From Bordetella parapertussis (GTDB taxonomy: Bacteria; Pseudomonadota; Gammaproteobacteria; Burkholderiales; SG8-41), in the NCBI GenBank assembly GCA_945906815.1, contig CAMDRT010000011.1:1-64000 (forward strand): a stretch of DNA of 64,000 nt. Reading direction: 5' to 3'. Below are positions 28,824-37,059 of this stretch, piece by piece. Every line of letters starts with the position of its first letter. Position 1 is the first letter of the stretch. The translations under genes and the position numbers were made by a program. The notes beneath the pieces are model-generated. The model made no database searches. It saw only the letters and a program-made list of their open reading frames with translations, and was not told where the DNA came from.

Positions 28824-29120
28824 TCAAGCTCGGCGCATCCAGACCACAGGGCTTCTGCTGCCGTGAAATACGGCAAGAACGACGATGCGATCACGCTCCG
28901 CGCGGAAGTAGATGCTGTATGGAAAACGATGGGCAACCACGCGCCGTATATCCGCATGGACGAGTGCAAACTGCAAGGGGTTAGCCGACGCGAGCGTTAC
29001 GCAACGGCCGATTTCAGCCAGAAATGCCACGCCAAGGCCTAGCCGTTTGCTTTCGTGCCACGCGGTTGCTTCGACGAATTCCCGACTGGCCGCGCGGTGG
29101 AAAGCGACAGCCAGACTCAT
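28824..29120 (-). CDS. RelE/ParE-family toxin
   Basis: A 98-residue plasmid-stabilisation-type toxin: VAFHRAASREFVEATAW at the N-terminus, then the beta-sheet segment DIRRVVAHRFPYSIYFRAE and VLAVFHGSRSP, the usual RelE/ParE endings. Family members cut mRNA on the ribosome or inhibit gyrase; which applies is unknown. Its start overlaps the antitoxin stop by ATGA, so it is made downstream of and coupled to the antitoxin. The fold motifs are intact, suggesting an active module. Confidence 0.85.
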   Translation of the reverse strand: MSLAVAFHRAASREFVEATAWHESKRLGLGVAFLAEIGRCVTLASANPLQFALVHADIRRVVAHRFPYSIYFRAERDRIVVLAVFHGSRSPVVWMRRA

Positions 29121-29344
29121 TGCCTGATCTTGGCAATGGCAGCGGCTTTAACGTCGTTCCAGGAAACTACATCGTCAGGGTTGGCCAAGTAGTCCGCGAG
29201 GCGGCAGTCGAGTTCAGCTTTCTGCGCTGCCGTGGGCGCCGGCGCGGAGCCTTGGCTGACTATTCCGTCCCAGATGGCCTCGGCCAACTCGATCTGCTCG
29301 TCAACGTCCAGCGCTCTGGCCTGTTGCAGTATCTGAGTGTTCAT
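29117..29344 (-). CDS. Addiction-module antitoxin (CHP02574 family)
   Basis: A 75-residue acidic helical protein: NTQILQQARALDVDEQIELAEAIWDGI is the hallmark of the putative addiction-module component family that pairs with RelE/ParE toxins. It ends VVSWNDVKAAAIAKIRQ, with the typical W-x-x-V-K-A C-terminus that wraps the toxin. The gene precedes and overlaps the toxin gene; the pair would be autoregulated from the 81-bp gap upstream. Confidence 0.85.
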   Translation of the reverse strand: MNTQILQQARALDVDEQIELAEAIWDGIVSQGSAPAPTAAQKAELDCRLADYLANPDDVVSWNDVKAAAIAKIRQ

Positions 29345-29425
29345 TGTGCATTACCCGATCAAAGAGATGAAATCATTCTGGCTTGCCCAGAGCGGTGTCG
29401 GCAAGGTGGGGCGGCGTCTCCCAGA

Positions 29426-30385
29426 CTAATTAATCTTCACCCCACCCACCTTCATCACCCTGCTAATTTTCTCCACCTCGGCGCGCACAAACTTGTCAAA
29501 TTCCTCGGGTGTCGAAGGCTTGGCCACCACGCCGCGTCCGGCGAATTTTTCGCGGATCTCCGCAAGCGTGAGTATGCGTCTGACTTCCTGCGACAACTGG
29601 GTCACCACTGCGCGCGGCGTTTTCGCAGGCGCGAACATGCCGTACCAATGATCGAACACATAGCCTGGCAGCGCGGCTTCGGCGATGGTGGGCACGTCGG
29701 GCAGCGCCGGTGAGCGTGCTGCAGTGCTGACGGCAAGCGCGATCAGCCGCTTGTCTTTGATGAACGGTAGGGTGTTGCCGATCGGCGCGTAGGCATAATG
29801 CAGGCGCGCAGTGACGGTATCGGTAATGACTTCGGGTACGCCCTTGTACGGTATGTGCGAGACATTGATATCCGCCATCTGCCGGAACAGTTCGCCGGTG
29901 ATGTGCGTGCCGCTGCCGACACCCGCATGACCGTAGTTGATGCCGCCCTTTTGTTTAACCATCGCGATCAGTTCCTTCACTGACTTGATGCCGGCAGACG
30001 GCGCGATGATCAACACATTGGGCAGGCTGGTGGCCTGCGAGATGCCGGCGAAATCACGCAGCGTATCGAAGGGCGCGTTGGGGTAGAGCGCGGGCGTTCC
30101 TGCGTGCGACACCGAATTGAAGAACAGCGTGTAGCCATCCGGGTTCGCCGCGGTGACGATGGCGCCAGCCACGGTGCTGCCCGCGCCGGGACGGTTATCC
30201 ACCACCACGCGCTGGTTCCATTTCTCGGACATTTCGTGCGAGATCATGCGGCCGATGACATCCACTTCGCTGCCGGGAGTGAAACCGACGATCATGCGGA
30301 TGGGTTTGGTGGGGAACTGCTGGGCGTGTGTGGCCGAGGCAAGGCTCAACAACATGGCGGTGGCGATTAAGCTCAGGTGTTTCAT
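29426..30385 (-). CDS. Bug/TctC-family periplasmic solute receptor
   Basis: A 319-residue receptor with signal peptide SLIATAMLLSLASATHA before QQFPTKPIRMIVGFTPGS. The pocket loop is FTPGSEVDVIGR. VDNRPGAGSTVAG, VSHIPYKGV and a C-terminal EKISRVMKVGGVKIN match the family. AAGGA stands about nine bases before the ATG. It lies 39 bp downstream of a ThDP-enzyme gene on the same strand, which in turn follows an amidohydrolase gene, so the receptor may bind a precursor of their substrate (inference). Confidence 0.9.
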   Translation of the reverse strand: MKHLSLIATAMLLSLASATHAQQFPTKPIRMIVGFTPGSEVDVIGRMISHEMSEKWNQRVVVDNRPGAGSTVAGAIVTAANPDGYTLFFNSVSHAGTPALYPNAPFDTLRDFAGISQATSLPNVLIIAPSAGIKSVKELIAMVKQKGGINYGHAGVGSGTHITGELFRQMADINVSHIPYKGVPEVITDTVTARLHYAYAPIGNTLPFIKDKRLIALAVSTAARSPALPDVPTIAEAALPGYVFDHWYGMFAPAKTPRAVVTQLSQEVRRILTLAEIREKFAGRGVVAKPSTPEEFDKFVRAEVEKISRVMKVGGVKIN

Positions 30386-30424
30386 GATCCAGGTCCTTGT
30401 ATTTTGGTGTGGTTGAAGCGGTTG

Positions 30425-32236
30425 TTACTCCGGCACGTACTGTTTGCCGATCCCCGGCTTGCTGCGCCCCATGCCCGGTAATTCCCAGATGCCAGCACCC
30501 GCGGGATTCAAATCGCCGTTGATGTTGGCGTCGATCACGCAGGGTTTGTTGCTGGCGATGCCCTGGCGGATCGCTTCATTTAGATCGGCAGCGCGATCCA
30601 CGCTCACGCCGTGTATGCCCGCCGCGCGCGCCATTGCGGCGAAATCCGGGTTGTAGGGTTGGTCGGTGCCGGGGTGTTTGAAATCGGTGATGAGTTCGCG
30701 TGCGCCAAGGTAGCCGCGTTGCAGGCCGCGTATCGAACCGTAGGCGTAGTTGTTCCAGATCACATACACCACGGGAATCTGATACTCATACGCGGTGGCC
30801 AGCACGCTGGCGTGCATCAGGAAGGCGCCGTCACCGACGACCGCAACGCACGGCCGATGCGGTGCGGCAAGCTTGGCGCCCAGCGCACCCGCGACGCCAA
30901 AACCCATGGGGCCGAAACCCATCGAGCCAATCAGCGAATCCGGGCGGCGCGGTTGGCAGAACTGAATCAACCAGTTGTGATGCACGCCAATGTCGCTGAC
31001 GAGTATGGTGTCATCGGTAATTGCGCGGTCGATCTCGTGGGCGGCGCGCTGCGGCGCAATGGGTGAGGTGTCGGCTTTAAAACCGGGCGCGATGAAGTCG
31101 TTCCATTCCTTGCGGTAGCCGGCGATCGCGTCGAGCCACGGGCTGCGCTCGGCGGGCATCTGGCCGCGGGCGAAACGCGACTCAAGTTCGGCCAGCAACT
31201 GGCGCAGGAAAGTACGCACATCCGCCATCAATCCCAGCGCCACCGGGTAGTTGCGCGCGATTTCATCGGGGTCGATATCGACGTGGATCAGTTTGGTCGG
31301 TGGAATGGTGAACGAGAAACCCGGTATCCACGAACTCGAAGTGCGGTCGTCAAAACGCACGCCGAGCGCCAGCAACACATCGGCTTGGCGCGCGGCGTGA
31401 TTGGCCTGATAGGGGCCGTTGCGCGCGACAAGGCCGAGTGCGAGTGGGTGTGTGCTGTCGATGGCGCCGATGCCGCTGGCGGACATCGCCACCGGGATGC
31501 GCAGTTTCTCCGCCAGCGCCAGCAATTCTTGGGTGGCGCCGCCGTAGCGCACGCCTTGTCCCACCAGTATCACCGGACGCGTGGCCGACATCAGCATGTC
31601 GGCGGCTTTGGCCACACCTTCGGGATCAGCGCCGCAGCGGCAACTGATGTTGGAGTTCCATTCTTCGGGACGCGGCGTGGGTTCGGGTATCGGTTCGCTG
31701 AAAATATCGAACGGCACATCGAGCACTACCGGTCCGGGACGGCCGGTGACCATGGTTTTCCACGCCTGACGCACCGCTATCGGCAACTGCGCAGCGGTGG
31801 TGGGCTGGAACACGCGCTTGCAATAGGCGCGCACGGTCGAAGGGAAATCCGCCTGATGGTGGCGGTAGGTTTCCTGAAACGCACCGCGATTGAACTGGCT
31901 GGTGGGGATGTTGCCGGTGATCGCATAGAACGGCACCGAATCAAAAAACGCATTCGCCAGGCTGATCGGCAGGTTGGCCGAACCCGGTCCGCACGAGGTA
32001 ATAGTCGCCGTGGGCTGGCCCGACACGCGGTAATACACGTCCGCCATGAAGCCGGCGACACTTTCGTGATGCACGGAAACGGTTTTGATCTCGCTCTGCC
32101 GCGCGTGCAGTGCATCGAGAAAGCCGATGTTGCCGTGGCCGCACAGGCCAAATACGTAAGGGACTTTTTCGCGAATCAGGTAATCGGTGATGACGGCTGC
32201 GCCATCGTGGGTGAGGGGGTCGTGGGGGATGGTCAT
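30425..32236 (-). CDS. Thiamine-diphosphate enzyme, acetolactate-synthase-like
   Basis: A 603-residue ThDP-dependent enzyme of the acetolactate synthase/glyoxylate carboligase superfamily, which decarboxylates a 2-oxoacid and ligates or releases the aldehyde. The catalytic Glu lies in SVHHESVAGFMAD. The ThDP/Mg motif runs from VVGDGAFLMHASVL to VIWNNYAYGS (GDG to NN). FDDRTSSSWIP and HVDIDPDEIARNYP mark the central domain. It is not the housekeeping IlvB by position, since no IlvN or IlvC follows; a catabolic role with the neighbouring Bug receptor and amidohydrolase is likely. Confidence 0.87.
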   Translation of the reverse strand: MTIPHDPLTHDGAAVITDYLIREKVPYVFGLCGHGNIGFLDALHARQSEIKTVSVHHESVAGFMADVYYRVSGQPTATITSCGPGSANLPISLANAFFDSVPFYAITGNIPTSQFNRGAFQETYRHHQADFPSTVRAYCKRVFQPTTAAQLPIAVRQAWKTMVTGRPGPVVLDVPFDIFSEPIPEPTPRPEEWNSNISCRCGADPEGVAKAADMLMSATRPVILVGQGVRYGGATQELLALAEKLRIPVAMSASGIGAIDSTHPLALGLVARNGPYQANHAARQADVLLALGVRFDDRTSSSWIPGFSFTIPPTKLIHVDIDPDEIARNYPVALGLMADVRTFLRQLLAELESRFARGQMPAERSPWLDAIAGYRKEWNDFIAPGFKADTSPIAPQRAAHEIDRAITDDTILVSDIGVHHNWLIQFCQPRRPDSLIGSMGFGPMGFGVAGALGAKLAAPHRPCVAVVGDGAFLMHASVLATAYEYQIPVVYVIWNNYAYGSIRGLQRGYLGARELITDFKHPGTDQPYNPDFAAMARAAGIHGVSVDRAADLNEAIRQGIASNKPCVIDANINGDLNPAGAGIWELPGMGRSKPGIGKQYVPE

Positions 32237-32267
32237 GTTTGGTATCAGTCCAAAGAGTCAAAATCGA

Positions 32268-32366
32268 TTAACCACGGATGAACACAGATAAACACAGATA
32301 ACCGCATTCCATAGATGAACGCGGTAATGATGCGTTCGGTTTTTATCTGTGTTCATCTGTGGTTAA
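32268..32366. repeat. 99-bp element with 25-bp terminal inverted repeats
   Basis: The left end (32268-32292) begins TTAACCACGGATGAACAC; the right end (32342-32366) is its inverse with one mismatch and ends ATCTGTGGTTAA. It lies between two minus-strand catabolic genes. A single matching arm is at 27541. Confidence 0.7.
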
Positions 32367-32376
32367 AAAGCCGTTT

Positions 32377-33276
32377 CTAAAAACCGTACAACGTCGCCGG
32401 ATTCGCCACCAGCACCTGCTCGCGCGTCGCGGCATCGGGTATCCAGCCCGACAGCAAATCACACAGATCGCCGTCATTGGGCATCGCGCTTTTTACCATC
32501 ACATGCGGCCAGTCGCTGCCCCACAGCACGCGCTGCGCATTGGCGGCAATCAGCGCTTGGGCGTAAGCGTTGGTGTCGGCGTGCGGCAGGGCTTGCGTCG
32601 TGATGCGATAGGGGCCGGTGAACTTGACCCACGCCTTGCCTGCCTGCATCAGGCGCAGCAGCGCCTGAAAGCCGGGGTCGTGCAGCCCCTTATCGGTTTT
32701 CATATAGCCCAAATGGCCGAGCACGATGTCCACCGGGAAATCCGCGAAGCTGCGATCTAGGTCAGGGAATTCATCGCAGTGCATGAGAAATTCCATGTGC
32801 CAGTTCCCATCCAATCGCGCGATGCGTTGGGCAAGTGCCGTGAGTTGCGCCATTGGCAAGGTGCCGGGCTTGCGGTCTTTGACATCGACGATGTTGACAC
32901 GCACGCCGCGTACGCCGGCAGTGTTCAGCCGGGCGAGTTCAGCGTCGGCGATGTCGTCTTCCACCACGGCGACACCGCGAAACGTACTGCCCGCGGCGTG
33001 CAGCGCTGCGAGCATCACCGTGTTGTCGCTGCCGTACACGCTAGGCTGCACCAGCACCGCGCGTGCGACGCCCAGTGCGGCGAGCATTTTTTGGTAGTCA
33101 CTCAACAAACAATCCGGCGGCGTGTACACGCGTGCCGGTGAATAGGCGTGGTGCGCGATCGGCCCCAGGATGTGCGCATGCGTGTCGCAGGCGAGCGGAG
33201 GTAGTGTGAGTTTCGGTTTGCGCGGATTAAAGTCGGGTGGCGCGCACGGCGGCGCGCTGTTTGCGGGTGTGTGCAT
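32377..33276 (-). CDS. Amidohydrolase family protein (LigI-like)
   Basis: A 299-residue metal-dependent hydrolase of the amidohydrolase-2 family, as in 2-pyrone-4,6-dicarboxylate lactonase. The N-terminal metal motif HxH is in ACDTHAHILGP. VLGHLGYM provides the barrel His and LWGSDWPHVM the catalytic Asp. The proline-rich N-terminus (PPCAPPDFNPRKPKL) is common in this group. Likely acts on a lactone or cyclic acid from aromatic breakdown; the pairing with a ThDP enzyme and a Bug receptor supports a small catabolic unit, but the substrate is unproven. Confidence 0.86.
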   Translation of the reverse strand: MHTPANSAPPCAPPDFNPRKPKLTLPPLACDTHAHILGPIAHHAYSPARVYTPPDCLLSDYQKMLAALGVARAVLVQPSVYGSDNTVMLAALHAAGSTFRGVAVVEDDIADAELARLNTAGVRGVRVNIVDVKDRKPGTLPMAQLTALAQRIARLDGNWHMEFLMHCDEFPDLDRSFADFPVDIVLGHLGYMKTDKGLHDPGFQALLRLMQAGKAWVKFTGPYRITTQALPHADTNAYAQALIAANAQRVLWGSDWPHVMVKSAMPNDGDLCDLLSGWIPDAATREQVLVANPATLYGF

Positions 33277-33360
33277 GAGTGACCGTGATCAAACAAAAAA
33301 TGAGCGCCGCAAGCATACCACACGGCGCTGTGCTGCCATCGGTTCCGAATTAAAAAATAT

Positions 33361-33379
33361 AAATAAAAACAAATAGTTA
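33361..33379. repeat. Left copy of a 19-bp AT-rich inverted repeat
   Basis: AAATAAAAACAAATAGTTA is perfectly inverted at 34810-34828. The pair encloses 1.43 kb that holds an IS remnant and two membrane-protein genes. The composition is sharply AT-rich against GC-rich surroundings. Confidence 0.7.
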
Positions 33380-33433
33380 AGATGATTTTTCGCAGTCAGC
33401 TGCAACGCTGCAGGAGGCGGTATATAAAATGTT

Positions 33434-33712
33434 TCAGTGGGCGAAATAAAAGTCTATAGCATTCGCCACAAGTGCGGGAAGTGCTGGACGCTTAAGGGGA
33501 CCCTGCTCCACTGTCTCATAGTAATCATGACTCGCGTTTGCGCAGTGATTCGCCCACCCGGCAGCGAAGAACTCGTGTATCGATTCGGCCAGATGGGGCT
33601 GGTTATCCTTCACCGCTACCACTGTGCCCGGTTCCAGCGCTGGAATCATCTCTGATACGGGCCCATTTACAGCTGCGTGTGGATCGTTAGCCACGGTTCC
33701 GCAGCGCATCAA
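33434..33712 (-). pseudogene. ISAs1-like transposase fragment
   Basis: A 92-codon frame whose middle resembles ISAs1-family transposases: EMIPALEPGTVVAVKDNQ and HLAESIHEFF followed by HDYYETVEQG, which in intact transposases leads into an HGRIE-type motif. Here the match stops right after EQG and the frame runs into unrelated sequence, so the DDE catalytic core is not complete. Nothing else of the transposase is recognisable in the flanks 33380-33433 or 33713-33838. It is a decayed insertion sequence remnant, with no terminal repeats of its own seen. Confidence 0.6.
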
Positions 33713-33838
33713 TTTTTAGGACACATGTCGAGTTGCACCTGTCAGCGGTTTGCGGGCAGTGGAACTTGTCGATGCGTCAGTGAGTCGAAAGTGAGTCAAA
33801 TGGGCAGTATCTGTATCACATGAAAAGGAGTGATGAAA

Positions 33839-34207
33839 ATGACATCCAATAATTGGCGTTCCCTGGTTACCTTCATCGCGGGCGGCTGGCTGCTGCTGTC
33901 GCCGTGGATCATGGACTACCACCAACTGAGCGCCGCCGCATGGAGCGCAGCGACCGTCGGAACGGTATTGATTTTGTGCGAATTCATGGCGTTTGTCCGG
34001 CCCGGCGCGTGGGAAGAGTTGCTGGACCTGATGCTGGGCGGCTACTTGGTTGCTTCTCCTGTTCTATTGGGATTTTCGGAAAGCCTCGCGGTAGCGGACA
34101 ACGCCGGCATGGTAGGTACGATCGTTGTCGGGTTGGCAATCATAGGATTGTTCGACGAGCCCGAAGCGCAGCGCTGGTGGCACAACCATATGCCTCACTC
34201 AAGCTAG
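33839..34207 (+). CDS. SPW-repeat membrane protein
   Basis: A 122-residue integral membrane protein with two SPW-type repeats: LLLSPWIMDY after the first helix and VASPVLLGF after the third. Four hydrophobic segments are visible (WRSLVTFIAGGWLLLSPW; AATVGTVLILCEFMAF; LLDLMLGGYLVASPV; MVGTIVVGLAIIGLF). AAGGAG at 33825-33830 fits the ATG at 33839 (eight-base spacing) better than the upstream GTG or ATG. The role of SPW proteins is unknown. The next gene, also a small membrane protein, follows 40 bases later on the same strand. Confidence 0.85.
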   Translation: MTSNNWRSLVTFIAGGWLLLSPWIMDYHQLSAAAWSAATVGTVLILCEFMAFVRPGAWEELLDLMLGGYLVASPVLLGFSESLAVADNAGMVGTIVVGLAIIGLFDEPEAQRWWHNHMPHSS

Positions 34208-34247
34208 GGCTGGTTAACGGGCAACTTTGACGTAGGCGGAGGTTTCC

Positions 34248-34766
34248 ATGTTCATGCGTCGCAGGTTGTATTTTCTGCTGCCCGATGTGTCGAGCGCTCG
34301 CAGGATACTTGATGAGATGCTGCTCGCGCGCATCGAAGTCGGGCATATCCACTTCCTTGCGCGACGCGACACACTGCCGGCTGATCTGCCGGAGGCAAAT
34401 GTGCTGCAAAAAACCGATCTGGTGCATGGCGCTCAGCTCGGCGTAGTCGTCGGCGCTGTTGCTGGCGGCTTAGGTGGATTGCTGGCGGTGGCTTATCCGC
34501 CCGACGGCATGTCGGTGCAGTTGGTGATAGTACTCGTAGGCGGCGTCGCCGGAGCACTGTTAGGCGCGTGGATCTCGAGTATGGCCGCAAGCGCGCTGCC
34601 CAATACCAAGTTAAACGCGTTTCATCTAGACATCGAGCAAGGGCGTGTGCTGCTGATGGTCGATGTCCCGATGAGTCGTGTTACCGAAATCTCGCGGCTG
34701 GTTGAAAACCGGCACCCGGAAGCCATCTCAGGCGGCTTTGAACCAACAATACCGGCTTTCCCATGA
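34248..34766 (+). CDS. DUF1269-like small membrane protein
   Basis: A 172-residue protein. The N-terminal RRRLYFLLPDVSSARRILDEML forms a ferredoxin-like or ACT-like start. Two glycine-rich membrane segments follow: GVVVGAVAGGLGGLLAVAY and LVIVLVGGVAGALLGAWI. A C-terminal soluble part (VLLMVDVPMSRVTEISRLVENRHPEA) resembles DUF1269 proteins. GGAGG at 34238-34242 is ideally placed before the ATG. Probably co-transcribed with the SPW protein and ended by the strong terminator at 34854. Function unknown. Confidence 0.75.
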   Translation: MFMRRRLYFLLPDVSSARRILDEMLLARIEVGHIHFLARRDTLPADLPEANVLQKTDLVHGAQLGVVVGAVAGGLGGLLAVAYPPDGMSVQLVIVLVGGVAGALLGAWISSMAASALPNTKLNAFHLDIEQGRVLLMVDVPMSRVTEISRLVENRHPEAISGGFEPTIPAFP

Positions 34767-34809
34767 AGTGGGGCCGGCGTCAGCTCTTGCATTTTTCCAA
34801 TTCGTATCG

Positions 34810-34828
34810 TAACTATTTGTTTTTATTT
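34810..34828. repeat. Right copy of the 19-bp AT-rich inverted repeat
   Basis: TAACTATTTGTTTTTATTT is the exact inverse of 33361-33379. It sits between the DUF1269-like gene and its terminator. Confidence 0.7.
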
Positions 34829-34853
34829 GATTATTTTTAGAGGCAAATCGTCA

Positions 34854-34883
34854 CCACGCCCGCATTTGCGGGCGTGGTTTTTT
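34854..34883 (+). terminator. Strong rho-independent terminator
   Basis: CCACGCCCGCATTTGCGGGC plus GTGG forms a 10-bp perfect stem with a four-base loop (34854-34877), followed by six T. It ends plus-strand transcription from the SPW/DUF1269-like pair. Reversed, the T-run is on the wrong side for the minus-strand genes. Confidence 0.85.
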
Positions 34884-34887
34884 CAAG

Positions 34888-35208
34888 TCAAAGGGGCCAG
34901 GCTCGAATTTCCCACTCGCGCGGCAAATCGCTGACAGCCACCGTATCCACGCGCATCGGTAAATCGCATTCGCTAAATGCCTCTTTCAGCGCGTAGGCCT
35001 GATGGGGCTTCAGTGGCGGGCCTTCCAGAGCCAGGTCAAGATCGGAGTGCGGCTTCAGGCGTGCGCGATCTGCCGCTGTCACCACGACGCGCGATCCAAA
35101 CACGTAGGCGCGATGATGCGGCGCATGCGCTCGCAGCACGGCGCGTACCAGCGCCAGGTGCCTGGGCGCGAGCATGAGTTGGCCGTGCCTTTTCGTAACC
35201 CGCTTCAT
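34888..35208 (-). CDS. MNT-type nucleotidyltransferase (antitoxin-like)
   Basis: A 106-residue minimal nucleotidyltransferase. The polymerase-beta-like motif is VFGSR followed by HSDLDLALEGPP (the G-S and D-x-D metal residues), and VDTVAVSDLP supplies the third acidic position. Such proteins pair with a HEPN/HI0074-type partner and act as type VII antitoxins that modify the toxin, or as drug-modifying enzymes. The start overlaps the HEPN-type gene stop by four bases (35205-35208), so the two are made together. Confidence 0.85.
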   Translation of the reverse strand: MKRVTKRHGQLMLAPRHLALVRAVLRAHAPHHRAYVFGSRVVVTAADRARLKPHSDLDLALEGPPLKPHQAYALKEAFSECDLPMRVDTVAVSDLPREWEIRAWPL

Positions 35209-35609
35209 TTTGCGGCCTTCGTCAGGCGTGCATGCAGGTCTTTTGCGTCACGCAAAAAACGCCGTAGCGAACCGAAGACTTTCCTTGCTTTTGCAGGGTC
35301 GTAAACATGGCTGGTGATATTGCGTAACTCGCGATAACCAAACCAGGGCACTTCGGATTTAACCAGCGCGCGCTCAACCCCCATGCGTATCATGTCGCGG
35401 TACCCAATTGCATCGATTTCCGACGGCGTGTCGGACATAGCCGTCAATTGCCGCCGCAATGATTTGACGCACAACTCATAGGTATATTCAAAGCGCTGTA
35501 TCGAGGCATCGCGCACATACTCGTCCCGGGGCCGCACTTTGGCTGCCTCCAGCGCCTTGTCGAGCGTAGCAATAGCCTTGGAAAGGGAAGAAAAATCGAT
35601 TCGGTTCAT
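35205..35609 (-). CDS. HI0074-family nucleotidyltransferase partner (HEPN-like)
   Basis: A 134-residue all-helical protein of the HI0074 'nucleotidyltransferase substrate-binding' family: RFEYTYELCVKSLRRQL and GYRDMIRMGVERALV are the usual helices, and RNITSHVYDPAKA gives the R-x4-6-H-like HEPN motif. HEPN proteins are often RNases. With the overlapping MNT gene this makes a toxin-antitoxin-like pair. The 250 bp before it (35610-35859) hold no gene that I can recognise. Confidence 0.85.
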   Translation of the reverse strand: MNRIDFSSLSKAIATLDKALEAAKVRPRDEYVRDASIQRFEYTYELCVKSLRRQLTAMSDTPSEIDAIGYRDMIRMGVERALVKSEVPWFGYRELRNITSHVYDPAKARKVFGSLRRFLRDAKDLHARLTKAAK

Positions 35610-35859
35610 TTGGGTAGTCTACCAAGGCCTGTGCCGGACCTTGGTTATTATGCTACACCACTGGTATGGACGGTATTCAAATAGATTCAATCGGAGCGCT
35701 GGCACAGCCTAGGTTGAGGACTCACAGCACGCATTTTTCGCTGACGTCTCACCTGATTCGCGGTTAACCAGATTCACTGCAGTTGGACGGGGTGGACCGT
35801 GCGGTTATGGGGGTGCAGGGCAAGACACAGCAACGAAACGGTGTAGCGCAGCAGGTGGA

Positions 35860-37032
35860 TCACTTCGGCGGATGCCGCTTCACCGCCGCTTCATTCACCT
35901 CCACCCCCCACCCCGGCCGCGAGGACAGCACGAACTCACCGTTTTCAATGACCGGCGGAATATCCACCAGTTCGTCGCGCCACGGCACGGCGTCTACGTC
36001 GGTTTCCATGATGCGAAAATTGGGCACCGACGCACAGAAGTGAGCCGACATAACGCTCGACAGGTGGCCGTAAAAGTTGTGCGGTGCGACGTTCATTTCA
36101 TAGACGTCGGCCATGGCAGCGATTTTGAGCGACTCCATGTAACCGTTCCACACCACATCGATGATCGCCACATCCATGGCGTAATTCTCGAAAAAAGGTT
36201 TGAAGTCGCGCCGCTCGCACAAGGTCTCGCACGAAGCGATCGGTGTTGAGGTGCTGCGGCGGATCAACGCCAGCGACGGCGCATCGTGGATGTCCATCTC
36301 CAGCCAGGTCATGCCGATAGGCTCAACCGCCTTGGCGATGCGCAAGTAGCCTTCAGTCTTGTAGTTGAAATTCAGATCCATCATGATGCCCAGCGACGGG
36401 CCACCTCCTTCGCGAAACGCATTAGCGGTTTTGAACGCAGCATCCACGATCTCGTTGTTCCAGTTCAGTTCCGGATAACCCTTGCTTGCGCCAAAGCCCG
36501 GACGGTACGACACCAGCCGCTTGCCGTCGTGCATCATCACATTCGTCTTGCATGCGCCAAAGCCGCGGCGTTGGACTTCCTGCGCCAGCTGCGCCAGATC
36601 ATCGTAGGTTTCAACGCGGGGCACACCCAGCAGTTCCGGGTAACGCGCGCGATAGCTGCCGCAATGCGACCAGTAGCAGGGAATACGTTTGCGCACCGCG
36701 CCGCCGAACAGGTCATATACCGGCACACCGAGCGCCTTGCCTTTGATATCGAGCAGCGCGTTTTCGATGGCGGCCACGGCCTGCCGGTTGATGCCGCCGC
36801 GCGATTGCACGGTATGGGTGCGCAGATGACAGTTGATGAGCTCGATGTCGCGAGGGTCTTTGCCGATCACCACCGGTGACAGCGCTTCGATCACTGCGCA
36901 GAGGCCGGCACTGCCGAAGCTTTCGTTAAATTCCGACCAGCCGATGAGGCCCTCATCGGTCATCACCTTGAGGAACGAGAACGTACGCCAGCCGGCGTCA
37001 CAGCGCAGGGTTTCGATGCGGGTTACTTTCAT
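35860..37032 (-). CDS. Mandelate racemase/muconate lactonizing enzyme family protein
   Basis: A 390-residue enolase-superfamily enzyme, clearly different from the one at 5340. Metal ligands: Asp in IMMDLNFNY, Glu in WLEMDIHD and Glu in ASCETLCER. Possible catalytic His in NVAPHNFYGHLS. It resembles the galactonate/rhamnonate-dehydratase-like side of the superfamily. GGAGA precedes the ATG by six bases. It lies 27 bp downstream of a sulfatase gene on the same strand, suggesting desulfation of a sulfated acid sugar followed by dehydration (inference). Confidence 0.87.
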   Translation of the reverse strand: MKVTRIETLRCDAGWRTFSFLKVMTDEGLIGWSEFNESFGSAGLCAVIEALSPVVIGKDPRDIELINCHLRTHTVQSRGGINRQAVAAIENALLDIKGKALGVPVYDLFGGAVRKRIPCYWSHCGSYRARYPELLGVPRVETYDDLAQLAQEVQRRGFGACKTNVMMHDGKRLVSYRPGFGASKGYPELNWNNEIVDAAFKTANAFREGGGPSLGIMMDLNFNYKTEGYLRIAKAVEPIGMTWLEMDIHDAPSLALIRRSTSTPIASCETLCERRDFKPFFENYAMDVAIIDVVWNGYMESLKIAAMADVYEMNVAPHNFYGHLSSVMSAHFCASVPNFRIMETDVDAVPWRDELVDIPPVIENGEFVLSSRPGWGVEVNEAAVKRHPPK

Positions 37033-37059
37033 GGTTTTCTCCGTGGGTTGATGGTGTGA

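Noticed and set aside
30425..32236. Housekeeping acetolactate synthase IlvB
   Set aside because: No ilvN or ilvC follows, and the neighbours are catabolic.
35610..35859. Possible small gene in the 250-bp gap (an ORF from 35783)
   Set aside because: It runs into the antisense of the enolase-superfamily gene and has no ribosome site or family match.
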